The notes under the pieces are model-generated. The model did no database searches. It worked only from the letters and a program-made list of their open reading frames with translations, and had not been told where the DNA came from. Below are positions 34,682 to 43,537 of a stretch of 63,914 bases of DNA, one piece after another. Within the stretch, counting starts at the first letter, position 1; each line of letters starts with the position of its first letter. The stretch lies in NCBI GenBank assembly GCA_904501925.1, contig CAJGCO010000008.1, forward strand, positions 1 through 63,914, in the 5' to 3' direction. The position numbers and the translations under genes were made by a program. Source of the stretch: an uncultured Alphaproteobacteria bacterium. GTDB taxonomy: Bacteria > Pseudomonadota > Alphaproteobacteria > RF32 > CAG-239.

Positions 34682-34773
34682 ATCTTGTACCTCATAGAAA
34701 TTATTCTTTATTCTTTTATATAATAAGTATTAAAAAAACTTAAAGTTTATAATTATTTTATACACTTATATTC

Positions 34774-34802
34774 TTGACAGTGATTATTTTTTGTTGTTTA
34801 AT
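34774..34802 (+). promoter_or_regulatory. Candidate proS promoter
   Basis: Perfect TTGACA (34774-34779), 17-nt spacer, TTTAAT (34797-34802). Confidence 0.5.
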
Positions 34803-34842
34803 TTTCTTTGGTTTAAACAATTAATTACAAGGACATTAGGTT

Positions 34843-36366
34843 ATGGCTCTTAAAAACATTAGAGAAAACAGTTATCCAGACTGGTATCAAAACGTTGTGG
34901 CAAGCGCTGATATGGCCGAAGTTTCTGCATCTCCAGGTTGTATGGTTATTAAACCATGGGGATATGGAATTTGGGAACGCTTGCAACGTTTATTAGATGA
35001 TAAGATTAAAGAAACAAATCATGAAAACTGCTATTTCCCGATGTTTATCCCTTTGAGTTTCTTTCAAAAAGAAGCAGAACACGTTGATGGCTTTGCCAAA
35101 GAAATGGCTGTTGTTACTCATTCGAGATTAACATCTGTTGATGGAAAGTTAGTGCCTGCTAGTCCGTTAGATGAGCCATTAATTGTTCGCCCAACATCTG
35201 AAACAATTATTGCTGATTCATTTTCTAAATGGGTTCATTCTTATCGTGACTTGCCTGTTATGATTAACCAATGGGCTAACGTTGTTCGTTGGGAAATGCG
35301 CCCTCGTCTATTTTTAAGAACTCGTGAATTTTTATGGCAAGAAGGTCACACTGCTCACTCTACATTTGAAGAAGCAGAAAAAGAAGCTGAAACAATGCTT
35401 AATGTTTATAAAGATTTATGTGAAAATGATATGGCTATGCCTGTGCTAACAGGTAAAAAACCTGAATACGATAAATTCCCAGGAGCTGTAAACACATATT
35501 GTATTGAAGCAATGATGCAAGATGGACGCTCTTTACAAGCTGGAACATCTCACTTTTTAGGACAAAACTTTGCAAAATCTGCTAATATTAGATTTGTTAA
35601 TACAAATAATGAACAAGAATTTGCCTATACAACATCTTGGGGTGTTTCTACACGTTTAATTGGTGGTTTAATTATGACACATGGTGACGATGAAGGAATG
35701 GTTGTTCCTCCAAAGCTTGCTCCATATCAAGTTGTTATTATTCCTCTATTAAAAGACAAAGCTAGAGAAGAAGAAATTCTTAACTATGCTAAAAAATTAA
35801 GAGATGAGTTAAAATCTAAATTCTTTGCTGGTGAAAAAGTTAGAGTTAAGCTCGATGATCGCCTTAAAGATGGTGTTGACAAGATGTGGGAATGGACTAG
35901 AAAAGGAGCTCCTATCATTATTGAGGTTGGCCCTAAAGATTTAGATAAAAATGCTTTGATGTATAGAAATCGTATTTACATTAACGAGCAGAATGGCTGG
36001 AAAAACTTTGAAGATTTCAATAGTTTTGTTGAAAGTATTTCTGAAAAATTAGATAGTATTCAATCTGAAATGCTAAGAAGAGCAAAAAATCGTTTAGAAA
36101 ATAATATTGTTACTGATATTAAAACACCTGAAGAATTTGAAGCTTATTTTTCTAATTCTAATGTATTTTTAGAAAATAGTAAAAATGCTCCTAAAGTTGC
36201 CTTTGTTAAAGGAAAATGGTGTGGAGACGATGAGACAGTTGAAAAACTAAAAGAGATGAGAATTGCAATTAGAGCGATACCTTTTGAACAATCTGGTAGC
36301 GAAGGAATATGCTTGGTTAGTGGCAAAAAAGCAACTCTTGACGTTATCTACGCTCGCTCATACTAA
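34843..36366 (+). CDS. proS: Prolyl-tRNA synthetase, archaeal/eukaryal (type 3) form
   Basis: 507 residues. Class II aaRS with the type-3 architecture: N-terminus SYPDWYQNVVASADMAEVSASPGCMVIKPWGYGIWE, motif 2 region RPTSETIIADSFSKWVHSYRDLPVMINQWANVVRWEMRPRLFLRTREFLWQEGHTAH, motif 3 WGVSTRLIGGLIMTHGDDEGMVVPPKLAPYQVVIIP, and the C-terminal domain ending VIYARSY. It has no bacterial editing (INS) domain. Most alphaproteobacteria use the bacterial type-2 enzyme, so this is likely an acquired or ancient replacement. SD ACAAGGACATTAGGTT upstream. Confidence 0.95.
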   Translation: MALKNIRENSYPDWYQNVVASADMAEVSASPGCMVIKPWGYGIWERLQRLLDDKIKETNHENCYFPMFIPLSFFQKEAEHVDGFAKEMAVVTHSRLTSVDGKLVPASPLDEPLIVRPTSETIIADSFSKWVHSYRDLPVMINQWANVVRWEMRPRLFLRTREFLWQEGHTAHSTFEEAEKEAETMLNVYKDLCENDMAMPVLTGKKPEYDKFPGAVNTYCIEAMMQDGRSLQAGTSHFLGQNFAKSANIRFVNTNNEQEFAYTTSWGVSTRLIGGLIMTHGDDEGMVVPPKLAPYQVVIIPLLKDKAREEEILNYAKKLRDELKSKFFAGEKVRVKLDDRLKDGVDKMWEWTRKGAPIIIEVGPKDLDKNALMYRNRIYINEQNGWKNFEDFNSFVESISEKLDSIQSEMLRRAKNRLENNIVTDIKTPEEFEAYFSNSNVFLENSKNAPKVAFVKGKWCGDDETVEKLKEMRIAIRAIPFEQSGSEGICLVSGKKATLDVIYARSY

Positions 36367-36390
36367 GCTAATTAATACTAAATTTATTTA

Positions 36391-36418
36391 GACCATAGAA
36401 AACTATGGTCTTTTTTTT
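36391..36418 (+). terminator. proS terminator
   Basis: GACCATAG (36391-36398), AAAA loop, CTATGGTC, then eight T. Confidence 0.93.
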
Positions 36419-36453
36419 GGCAATAAAAAATAGACAAAAACATCATTTTATAC

Positions 36454-36481
36454 TTGAATTATTGTTTTTATATGTTATAGT
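36454..36481 (+). promoter_or_regulatory. Promoter of the tandem orphan genes
   Basis: TTGAAT (36454-36459), 16-nt spacer, TATAGT (36476-36481). Confidence 0.5.
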
Positions 36482-36531
36482 GAGGTTAGAGTAAATATTA
36501 ATTATGTAAAACAAAGCAAATATAGATTATT

Positions 36532-36897
36532 ATGAACAACAAAAAGGAAAAATCTTTTTGCATCAATCTAGAGCTATTCGCCAAATTGTTTGATGTAAAG
36601 AAAAAAGATCTTAGTTTCGGCATTGCTGAAACAATTTTGGATGATTGTGAATGCGTTTTCTCTCCAATTATTGCTATTGACAAAGGTATGGATGTATACA
36701 TTGATTTAGCAACTGGAGTGATAAAAAAAACAGCTTATTCTGTTGGGTTAAAAGAAAACTTGTACAAGGCAGTTGTTATCTTTAAGCCTGAAGATAAGTG
36801 TTTTCAATTTTTAATGAAAGATGCTAGATGTTTTATTTCAATTGAAACACTTATTAATAACTTCGGGACAGATAGTGTTAAAAGTAAAAAATTTTAA
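36532..36897 (+). CDS. Hypothetical protein, paralogue of the next gene
   Basis: 121 residues, no signal peptide. I do not recognise the family. It shares with the next protein a predicted beta-rich layout: a helix, then DVYIDLATGVIKK (next: DQYIDLGTGELRS), then YKAVVIFKPED and a final FISIETLINNFG block (next: GVISTEILHENF). The order and spacing indicate tandem duplication. Cys-containing (CECVF at about 40, CFQF). ATG with weak ribosome site. A good promoter precedes it and a strong terminator follows the pair, so the two form one small operon. Confidence 0.62.
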   Translation: MNNKKEKSFCINLELFAKLFDVKKKDLSFGIAETILDDCECVFSPIIAIDKGMDVYIDLATGVIKKTAYSVGLKENLYKAVVIFKPEDKCFQFLMKDARCFISIETLINNFGTDSVKSKKF

Positions 36898-36908
36898 ACC
36901 AAAAAAAC

Positions 36909-37250
36909 ATGACAAAAACAGGTTTAGGGCACAATGAGTTCAATCACTGCCCAGAAGTAAAAATTGATTTAAGCCTAATCTCATTGGCTTATAAAGTTGC
37001 GTTAAACCAACTTGAGTTTGCTCTAATTGCAGATGGAGATATTCCACAGCCTGCAATTTATATATCCTCCCAAGATCAATACATAGATCTTGGAACAGGT
37101 GAGCTTAGAAGTAGTGAATTTACGGATGTGTTCCTTGTTGACAATATTTCATATTACAATGGAATTTTCACATTCAAGTCCGGAGCCCTGTCTGGGGTTA
37201 TATCTACAGAGATTTTGCACGAAAACTTTAGTGCTAATGTAGTAATCTAA
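36909..37250 (+). CDS. Hypothetical protein, paralogue of the preceding gene
   Basis: 113 residues, 11 nt after the upstream paralogue. The ATG is preceded by only weak SD (ACCAAAAAAAC). Core segment YIDLGTGELRSSEFTDVFLVDNISYYNGIFTFKSGALSGVISTEILHENF parallels the upstream protein. No membrane segment, no nucleotide motif. Function unknown; the shared YIDL-TG element is probably a beta hairpin. Confidence 0.6.
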   Translation: MTKTGLGHNEFNHCPEVKIDLSLISLAYKVALNQLEFALIADGDIPQPAIYISSQDQYIDLGTGELRSSEFTDVFLVDNISYYNGIFTFKSGALSGVISTEILHENFSANVVI

Positions 37251-37251
37251 C

Positions 37252-37284
37252 AAAAAAAGCCTACTCTTACGAGTGGGCTTTTTT
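37252..37284. terminator. Bidirectional terminator
   Basis: GCCTACTC (37259-37266) / GAGTGGGC (37271-37278), TTAC loop, A run before and T run after; between the orphan pair and the GNAT gene. Confidence 0.9.
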
Positions 37285-37288
37285 ATTT

Positions 37289-37855
37289 CTAGAATCCTTT
37301 TATTGGATACGGGCTAAATTTTACATAAGTTTCACAATCATGAAGACCGGTGTAATGGTAAATAGCTTCTTTGGCAATACTTTCAAGTATGTACCCTGAA
37401 CGCTTTGCAACATTTGATGAGTTTAGGTTATTGATATCACAACGAATGGTAAGACGGTGCAATCCACATTCAAAAAGCTCTTTTTCTAAAGCTAAAACAG
37501 CCTCAGTCATATACCCTTTAGATGTTTCTGACAGCCTCAACCAATATCCTAGTTCTGCTGATTGGCTTTGGAAGTTTATACAATGAGCTCCGATACAACC
37601 AATAAATTTATGATCATCTAATGAATAAATATCGTATGCCCATTCATCATCTTCTTCCCATTTTTTGTAAAACATATCTGTTGCTTTTACAACATCATCA
37701 ATGGTTTTAGTTCCATCCACCCAGAAAAGATATTCGCGAATAAATTCCCTACTCTCCTCTAAAGCTTCATACATTTCTTCATCATGGGAATGTTCTCTTT
37801 TTATTAGAACTACTCTCTTGGTTAAAATTGTTTCTTTTGGCTTAAACTTTTCCAT
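37289..37855 (-). CDS. GNAT-family N-acetyltransferase (RimJ/RimL-like)
   Basis: 188 residues. Acetyltransferase 3 layout: LTKRVVLIKRE (start strand), FIGCIGAHCINFQSQSAELGYWLRLSETSKGYMTEAVLALEKELFECGLHRLTIRCDINNLNSSNVAKRSGYILESIAKEAIY. The pyrophosphate-binding loop reads SETSKGYMTEAV (usual Q/RxxGxG/A reduced to SKGYMT), and NLNSSNVAKRSGY is the usual acetyl-CoA-end helix. Likely acetylates a protein N-terminus or small amine; substrate unknown. ATG with GGAGGCTACT. Confidence 0.88.
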   Translation of the reverse strand: MEKFKPKETILTKRVVLIKREHSHDEEMYEALEESREFIREYLFWVDGTKTIDDVVKATDMFYKKWEEDDEWAYDIYSLDDHKFIGCIGAHCINFQSQSAELGYWLRLSETSKGYMTEAVLALEKELFECGLHRLTIRCDINNLNSSNVAKRSGYILESIAKEAIYHYTGLHDCETYVKFSPYPIKGF

Positions 37856-37977
37856 AGTAGCCTCCTTTTCTAATAATACGTTACATATTTTTTATTTTTT
37901 TGCAATAACAATCCCCTTATTTGCAACAAAACAAACAAGGGGATTAAATCTTAGTAATTAATATTCATCTCAAATTC

Positions 37978-38712
37978 CTACTTTTGGAGCATGTAATATG
38001 AGGCTCGCGCCTTAGAGCTCAATCCATATTTTTTGAAATGAATACTTGCCAGTTCATAATTTTTATCTACTAGCATTTGCTGAGCATTTTCTGAGTAGAA
38101 CCGACAATTTTTCACATAAAATGCTAACATTTCATCACCAGCATTTTCTACTAGGTACTCTTCTAGTTCCTTATAGAGTCTAGCTTTGATTAAAATGTGG
38201 CGTGACAACTGATTGTCATTATCGATAACAACCTGAAGTAATTCCATTGTTAGAACTCTTTCAATATTGTTTGCGATATATGTCTTAAAAATCTCAAATC
38301 CCATTAAATTATTCTTTTCAATGAGACCTGAAAGAAAAAGAAACTCAGCTTTGATAGAAAGGGCTCTTTCTTTTAGATAATATCCATCAGGGCAAAGATA
38401 GGTATCTAGCAACAATACATTATTATTTGATACTAAAACTTCTTGCTCATCTTCCTTTAGGATATTCATCCTTAGAACGTGCTGTTTTAAGGATATCTCC
38501 CCTTTCATTTGAAGTATTTGTGAAATTTGATCATCATTTAGAGGATGATTTTTCACATACACTTTTAGCAACTTTCTTTTTTTCTTAGACTTAATCAGCT
38601 TATTCACAATAGCATCATCAAAGCGATGTTTTTTAATATACGCTTTTCCCCAATCACCTAATGTAAAAAAATATATAAGTAATTGGATGATTTTTTTTGC
38701 AATTTCTTCCAT
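37978..38712 (-). CDS. Hypothetical all-helical protein
   Basis: 244 residues from ATG 38712; the frame is open further upstream to 38793, but a promoter-like TTGACA element (38753-38781) lies inside that extension. I do not recognise it. The body consists of repeated two-helix units with a recurring KxHxxDD/N-LIKSKK-LKVYVKNH-type pattern (AYIKKHRFDDAIVNKLI, VYVKNHPLNDDQISQIL, FYVKNCRFYSENAQQML), i.e. an alpha-solenoid of about 30-residue repeats. Rich in Lys; a protein-binding scaffold is plausible. No signal peptide. Confidence 0.55.
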   Translation of the reverse strand: MEEIAKKIIQLLIYFFTLGDWGKAYIKKHRFDDAIVNKLIKSKKKRKLLKVYVKNHPLNDDQISQILQMKGEISLKQHVLRMNILKEDEQEVLVSNNNVLLLDTYLCPDGYYLKERALSIKAEFLFLSGLIEKNNLMGFEIFKTYIANNIERVLTMELLQVVIDNDNQLSRHILIKARLYKELEEYLVENAGDEMLAFYVKNCRFYSENAQQMLVDKNYELASIHFKKYGLSSKARASYYMLQK

Positions 38713-38752
38713 AATACATTTTTTATAGACATAATTTTTATTAATTTTGTCT

Positions 38753-38781
38753 TTTTTACATATTTTTTTTAATATTGTCAA
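38753..38781 (-). promoter_or_regulatory. Candidate promoter of the helical-repeat gene
   Basis: Minus strand perfect TTGACA (38781-38776), 17-nt spacer, TAAAAA (38758-38753). It supports the internal start at 38712. Confidence 0.4.
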
Positions 38782-38784
38782 CAA

Positions 38785-38823
38785 AAAAAACACTTCAAAA
38801 TTAAAAATAATGAAGTGTTTTAT
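38785..38823 (-). terminator. elbB terminator
   Basis: AAAACACTTCA / TGAAGTGTTTT (38787-38797 with 38811-38821) with a T run on the minus strand, just after the elbB stop. Confidence 0.88.
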
Positions 38824-38843
38824 TTATATTTCTCTTATTTTTA

Positions 38844-39509
38844 TTACTGAGCAAGTTTTATCATTTCTTTTATTAGAGAACTTGCACCTAAATTAACTTC
38901 TTTTATTGAGGTAGCTAACATGTATGCAGATGTTGTAATAACTTTGTTTTCTCTATCCACGCAAGCATCTTCAACTTTGGTATTTTTATGATGAGCCCCC
39001 ATCTCTTCTATCATTTTGGCTATTTTTTCATCATTTCCAATTGTTATTGTTACTCCATGACGACCAAGAACTTTTGCTAAAACAACTGGGGCTATACACA
39101 TAGCTCCTATTACCTTTTCTTTTATATAAGCTAATTCTAAAATTTTACTAATTGAATTTTCAACATTGCAATCTATGCCTTTATTTTGAAAATCACACCA
39201 ATTAGTTATTGCACCCATACCTCCTGGCAATAAAATACAATCAAACTCATCTAAATCTAATAATGTTATATCTTTAATATCACCTCTTGCTATTCTTGCA
39301 GCCTCAACTAAAACATTTCTTGTTTCTGGCATTTTTTCTAATGTTATATTATTTATTACTGCAGATTGTGATATATTAGGAGCAAAGCATTGATACTCAC
39401 ATCCATTATTATCTATATTAAGTAAAGCCGTTACACTTTCATGTATTTCGGAACCATCTGTTCTACCACAACCAGACAATATAACTGCAAATCGAGGATT
39501 TCTACTCAT
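38844..39509 (-). CDS. elbB: ElbB-type DJ-1/PfpI-like protein (isoprenoid biosynthesis glyoxalase)
   Basis: 221 residues. Class I GATase/DJ-1 fold: FAVILSGCGRTDGSEIHESVTALL (N-terminal ElbB signature), DCILLPGGMGAITNWCDF with the strand-turn, and the nucleophile elbow GAMCIAPVVLAK (Cys at about 136). The C-terminal helix with DACVDRENKVITTSAYMLATSI is typical. E. coli ElbB is described as glyoxalase III-like and linked to isoprenoid synthesis; the precise role is not settled. Single gene, ATG with TAGGAGAATAAA. Confidence 0.9.
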   Translation of the reverse strand: MSRNPRFAVILSGCGRTDGSEIHESVTALLNIDNNGCEYQCFAPNISQSAVINNITLEKMPETRNVLVEAARIARGDIKDITLLDLDEFDCILLPGGMGAITNWCDFQNKGIDCNVENSISKILELAYIKEKVIGAMCIAPVVLAKVLGRHGVTITIGNDEKIAKMIEEMGAHHKNTKVEDACVDRENKVITTSAYMLATSIKEVNLGASSLIKEMIKLAQ

Positions 39510-39667
39510 TTTATTCTCCTAAAATTTAGATTAATTTATATTATATATATAAATATATTATATTAAAAAAAATTAAAGAGATTATTATGTTTAATATTGA
39601 TTTATTTTTTGTTTTAATATATTGCTTTTGATATGGAATTTAACTTTTATATACAAAGTAGGATATT

Positions 39668-40930
39668 ATGGAAATTAAACAATCTGTATTAAAAAATGGT
39701 CTACGGGTTATTACAGCTGAACGCCCTCAAATAGAAACTGTTTCATTAGGTATTTGGGTCAACACTGGTTCTGCCTGCGAAACTCTTGAAGATAATGGGA
39801 TATCTCATTTTATTGAACATATGGTTTTTAAAGGAACTAAAAAAAGAAACTCACTACAAATTTCAGAAGATATTGAAAATGTTGGTGGGGCAACAAATGC
39901 GTATACATCAAGGCACTTTACTTGTTTTTATGCTAAAATGCTTAAAGATGATTTAGAGCTTGCTGCCGATGTGATTTGTGACTTTATAACAGATCCAACT
40001 TTTGATAATGAAGAAATGAGAAAGGAAAAAGAAGTTGTTGTTCAAGAAATAAAACAATCGACAGATACTCCAGATGATCTTGTTTTTGATTATTTTCAAG
40101 AAATTGCTTTTCCTAATCAAGCAAGTGGTAGAACTATTTTAGGAAGCATTGATAATGTGCGTTCTTTTAACAAAGACAGAATGTTAAATTATATGAAAAC
40201 TCATTACACTGCAGATAGGATGGTGGCTGTTGGTGTCGGAAAAATTGACCACGATAAGTTTGTAAAAATAATTGAAGATAGGATGAATAGTGTTAATACT
40301 CATGCTAAATTTGAAGAAGATTTGCAAAAATATGTAGGTGGATGCAAAATAATTGATAAAGATATTGAACAAACTCATTTTGTTCTTGGATTTGAAGGTG
40401 CTTCATATAAAAATGAAGATTATTATAAATATTCTGTTCTTTCTACTATTTTTGGTGGAGGTATGTCTTCTCGTCTTTTTCAGGAAATTAGAGAAAAAAG
40501 AGGTTTAGTTTATACGGTTAATAGCTTTAACCAAGCATTAAAACACACAGGTATTTTTGGAATTTATGCTGGAACAAGCCAAAAAGAATTAAATGAGCTT
40601 GTACCAGTTGTAATTAATGAAATTAAGAAAATAACTTCATCAAAGGTAAGTGATGTTGAATTAAATAGAGCCAAAACTCAGATAAAAGCTAGTCTATTAA
40701 TGTCTTTAGAAAGTTCTTCTACAACAGCTGAGATCATTGCTCGTCAAATGCTTCTATTTAATCGAGTTATACCAACAAAAGAAATTGTTGAAAAAATTGA
40801 ACAAATCACCAAAGATGATTTACTATTAGTTGCTCAGAAAATCTTTTCTTCAAAACCAACATATACACTTTTAGGGTCTAATGGAAAAGATTATCCTGAC
40901 TATGACAAGGTTATTAAATTATTAAAATAA
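39668..40930 (+). CDS. M16-family zinc protease (processing-peptidase-like)
   Basis: 420 residues, the length of one mitochondrial processing-peptidase-like subunit. Inverted zinc site HFIEH at 47-51 (HxxEH) and downstream Glu in VVVQEIKQSTD as third ligand. GGGMSSRLFQEIREKRGLVYTV is the glycine-rich substrate loop; GIFGIYAGTSQKEL the following strand. Alphaproteobacterial members are relatives of the mitochondrial beta-MPP. Probably cytoplasmic (no signal peptide); degrades or processes peptides. Own transcription unit, terminator at 40953-40979. Confidence 0.93.
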   Translation: MEIKQSVLKNGLRVITAERPQIETVSLGIWVNTGSACETLEDNGISHFIEHMVFKGTKKRNSLQISEDIENVGGATNAYTSRHFTCFYAKMLKDDLELAADVICDFITDPTFDNEEMRKEKEVVVQEIKQSTDTPDDLVFDYFQEIAFPNQASGRTILGSIDNVRSFNKDRMLNYMKTHYTADRMVAVGVGKIDHDKFVKIIEDRMNSVNTHAKFEEDLQKYVGGCKIIDKDIEQTHFVLGFEGASYKNEDYYKYSVLSTIFGGGMSSRLFQEIREKRGLVYTVNSFNQALKHTGIFGIYAGTSQKELNELVPVVINEIKKITSSKVSDVELNRAKTQIKASLLMSLESSSTTAEIIARQMLLFNRVIPTKEIVEKIEQITKDDLLLVAQKIFSSKPTYTLLGSNGKDYPDYDKVIKLLK

Positions 40931-40952
40931 TAATAGCTTAAAACACAAAAAT

Positions 40953-40979
40953 AAAACCGGTATAAAATATACCGGTTTT
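40953..40979. terminator. Bidirectional terminator
   Basis: AAAACCGGTAT / ATACCGGTTTT with a 5-nt loop, T tracts on both sides; between the M16 protease and gtrII-like genes. Confidence 0.9.
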
Positions 40980-40982
40980 ATT

Positions 40983-42548
40983 TTAACGATATTTATATAT
41001 ACTATCATCCAGTACAATGATTATTATATCATCATCTATAAATATTGATTCTTGAGAAGGCCATGGCTTTGCTTTATATTTGATATATTCCAAACCTCTT
41101 GAAGATAATTGCTTAACACCAACAGATGTATAAAATATATCTTTAGGATAATAAAAATTATATACAATTTGAGACATATATTGAGGAGTAAATGAAGTCT
41201 CCAACAAATCAAGACTAACTTTTTCATTTATACTTTTTGTATAATAATTTTTCCTTAGAGATAGTGTACCTATTTGCAATAAACGATATTTTCTATTACT
41301 ATCAAATTCTGGTATTTGTTCTAATCTTGAAACTATGCGTTCATGTGCCTTCATTTCTGCATCAAAACCAAACTTCCATACCTTTTGAGCATACATTACT
41401 CTAACTATAGACATAAATGTAATTATAATTAATATGCCAACTAAAATTTTTTTACTTTTTTGCTCGGGTAAAAATAAGATTGGTGCAATAAAAAAGGCAT
41501 ATAAATATGGCAAACTATAAAAATCCAACCTTGGAACATATGCAAAATCTTCCATTTGCATTAAAATTTGCCCCCTTTGTTCTGAAATAAAATATGTAAA
41601 CTTTGAAATAAACAATATAACAAAGCCTAAACATATAAGTGGTAAAAATTTATTATACCCACCTTTATGCAACATTATTACAAAACCAATAAAAGATAAA
41701 ATTAAAAGCAATATTTTAAATTTTATATCCATAAATGGTAATGTAACTACAAACTGCATAAACATTGCTACTAATGTATCTTTTAACTTTGGCAACACAT
41801 AATCAATTGAAATTAAATTTGTGTTATAGCCAGTTGTTGGAGGTACAATTTTTAAGATAACCACAAAAATTAAAATTGCTACAAATACATCTAACACAGA
41901 ATAAATATTTTGTTTAACAACAGAAATAAAACTCTTATCTTCATATATATATGTAAAAACAACCTTACCTATAACACATATTCCGATATAGCTTATAATT
42001 GCCATATATGATGAAAAAGCAAATACAAACAAAAGTTGAGCTAATATATGTAGATATATCTTTTTATTAGTAGATGCTTTTTCACTTATAACTAAAGCGC
42101 TTATAGCAATAAGAGGTAAACATAAATTAATTAAAGCGTCTTTTGCATAATATAACCAAACAAGTGTATATGGCAAAACTGCAATTAACACTGAAAATAA
42201 TGTATAATTTAGAGTTGAAACTGGTATTTTCCAATATTTTGCTAACATTACACCACTTAAGCTTAAAGCAAAAAATGAAAGAATGTTATTTAAAATAGGT
42301 AAAATTTGCCCATTAAAAAATATACCTTGCAGAACAAAATGTAATGGACGCCCTTCAAAACTACCTTCCTTCCAAAAAGTCCCCCCCCTAACATACAACC
42401 AATCATGATCACCAAACATGAAATTTATACTATGAAATAAGAATGCAAAATTGATAATTAAAAAAGATAACACCAAGGATTTTTTTATTCCAAGTGGTAT
42501 TTTTTTGTACCAATCTAGTATTTTAGCTTCTAGTTTTAAATAATTCAT
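40983..42548 (-). CDS. GtrII-like membrane glucosyltransferase with an intragenic G8 tract
   Basis: 521 residues, about 11-12 transmembrane helices. N-terminal loop reads FGDHDWLYVRGGTFWKEGSFEGRPLHFVLQ, resembling the D-D-W and GRPL motifs of GtrII/glucosyl-transferase-domain proteins. Such proteins add glucose from polyprenyl-phosphate-glucose to O-antigen or another surface glycan outside the inner membrane; assignment to a substrate is not possible. Codons 54-56 (Arg-Gly-Gly) are formed by eight consecutive G at 42381-42388, in frame as written. The gene follows the beta-barrel gene by 17 nt (ATG with AAGGAGATAAAC), so the two are an operon. Confidence 0.72.
   Translation of the reverse strand: MNYLKLEAKILDWYKKIPLGIKKSLVLSFLIINFAFLFHSINFMFGDHDWLYVRGGTFWKEGSFEGRPLHFVLQGIFFNGQILPILNNILSFFALSLSGVMLAKYWKIPVSTLNYTLFSVLIAVLPYTLVWLYYAKDALINLCLPLIAISALVISEKASTNKKIYLHILAQLLFVFAFSSYMAIISYIGICVIGKVVFTYIYEDKSFISVVKQNIYSVLDVFVAILIFVVILKIVPPTTGYNTNLISIDYVLPKLKDTLVAMFMQFVVTLPFMDIKFKILLLILSFIGFVIMLHKGGYNKFLPLICLGFVILFISKFTYFISEQRGQILMQMEDFAYVPRLDFYSLPYLYAFFIAPILFLPEQKSKKILVGILIIITFMSIVRVMYAQKVWKFGFDAEMKAHERIVSRLEQIPEFDSNRKYRLLQIGTLSLRKNYYTKSINEKVSLDLLETSFTPQYMSQIVYNFYYPKDIFYTSVGVKQLSSRGLEYIKYKAKPWPSQESIFIDDDIIIIVLDDSIYKYR
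42381..42388 (-). repeat. Homopolymer G8 in the gtrII-like coding region
   Basis: Eight G on the minus strand (CCCCCCCC as written) at codons 54-56; loss or gain of one would frameshift the gene near its start. I saw no other run of seven or more G or C in this window. Confidence 0.9.
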
Positions 42549-42565
42549 GTTTATCTCCTTATAAA

Positions 42566-43426
42566 CTATAAATCAAAACTTTTATTGTATGTTAATGATA
42601 ACCCAAATGTACTTTGAGAACGTGAAGATTTTGCACCTCTTGTTTGTCCAAGCTCATAATTATAAAATGGAGCTAAATATAAATCACCGGTTAATTTTGT
42701 TTCTATGCGATTATTTATAGCCATTTTATATTCAAAATCAGTAGGTTCTTTTTCTGATGAACTTAAGAATTTACGATAATATCCTGATGAAATGAAGTTA
42801 GCTTGAGGATTGATAGGCAAATTAATTTCATAACCAATTTCAGCACCGCTCTTAATATTATTATCATCATATGTCATATCAATTTCTTCTACACCAGCAA
42901 TATATAGTTGTTTAAAATATTTACTTTCGTAGATTTTAACACCTAACTTTGCACGTAAAATTTCTGTTCGATAATCCTTACCATTTAAATCAAATGTTGT
43001 AAACTCTGTTTCATATCCTAAATATGCGAAAGGACCGACAATACCTTGCTCAAGATTCCACATTTTACGAGTATAATCTGTATATATCAAGATTTCATCT
43101 TTATCTTCATTTTCGGTTGTTACACCATCTTCAGTTGTTTCTGATTTGGCATACTCTGCAAATAAACCATTTACCCAAACCATATTAGATAATTCATACG
43201 TTAAATTTGCATCAAAAGTTCCACCTATGTTACTTTGTTCATCAGAATTATATGAGTCTGGATAATTTTGATCATTTTTATTTGTAACGCTATGTTCCAT
43301 ATATTCAATTGCTACGCGTTTAATATTGGCTGTTAATGTTCCTTCTTCATCAATATCTTGAGCTGATACGTATAATGGAGATAGCGAAAGTGCAAATAGT
43401 GTAGTGTAAAATCTTAAGTCCTTCAT
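42566..43426 (-). CDS. Exported beta-barrel outer-membrane protein
   Basis: 286 residues. Signal peptide MKDLRFYTTLFALSLSPLYVSA. The rest alternates in a beta-barrel way with about 12 strands (IKRVAIEYMEHS, FDANLTYELSNMVWVNGLFAEY, FAYLGYETEFTTF, YRTEILRAKLGVKIYES, LYLAPFYNYELGQT, STFGLSLTYNKSF). Ends NKSFDL rather than with a terminal Phe. No plug or OmpA domain. First gene of an operon with the gtrII-like gene. Its role is unknown; an acidic, Asn-rich surface loop at about 50-70 stands out. Confidence 0.78.
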   Translation of the reverse strand: MKDLRFYTTLFALSLSPLYVSAQDIDEEGTLTANIKRVAIEYMEHSVTNKNDQNYPDSYNSDEQSNIGGTFDANLTYELSNMVWVNGLFAEYAKSETTEDGVTTENEDKDEILIYTDYTRKMWNLEQGIVGPFAYLGYETEFTTFDLNGKDYRTEILRAKLGVKIYESKYFKQLYIAGVEEIDMTYDDNNIKSGAEIGYEINLPINPQANFISSGYYRKFLSSSEKEPTDFEYKMAINNRIETKLTGDLYLAPFYNYELGQTRGAKSSRSQSTFGLSLTYNKSFDL

Positions 43427-43537
43427 AATTTATATCCCAAAATATAAGGTTAGTCCAATAATTTATTGTATTGGATTTTAATTTATTTTATATTTTTAGC
43501 AAAACTTTTTAAGTACTTATCAACCTATAATATATTA

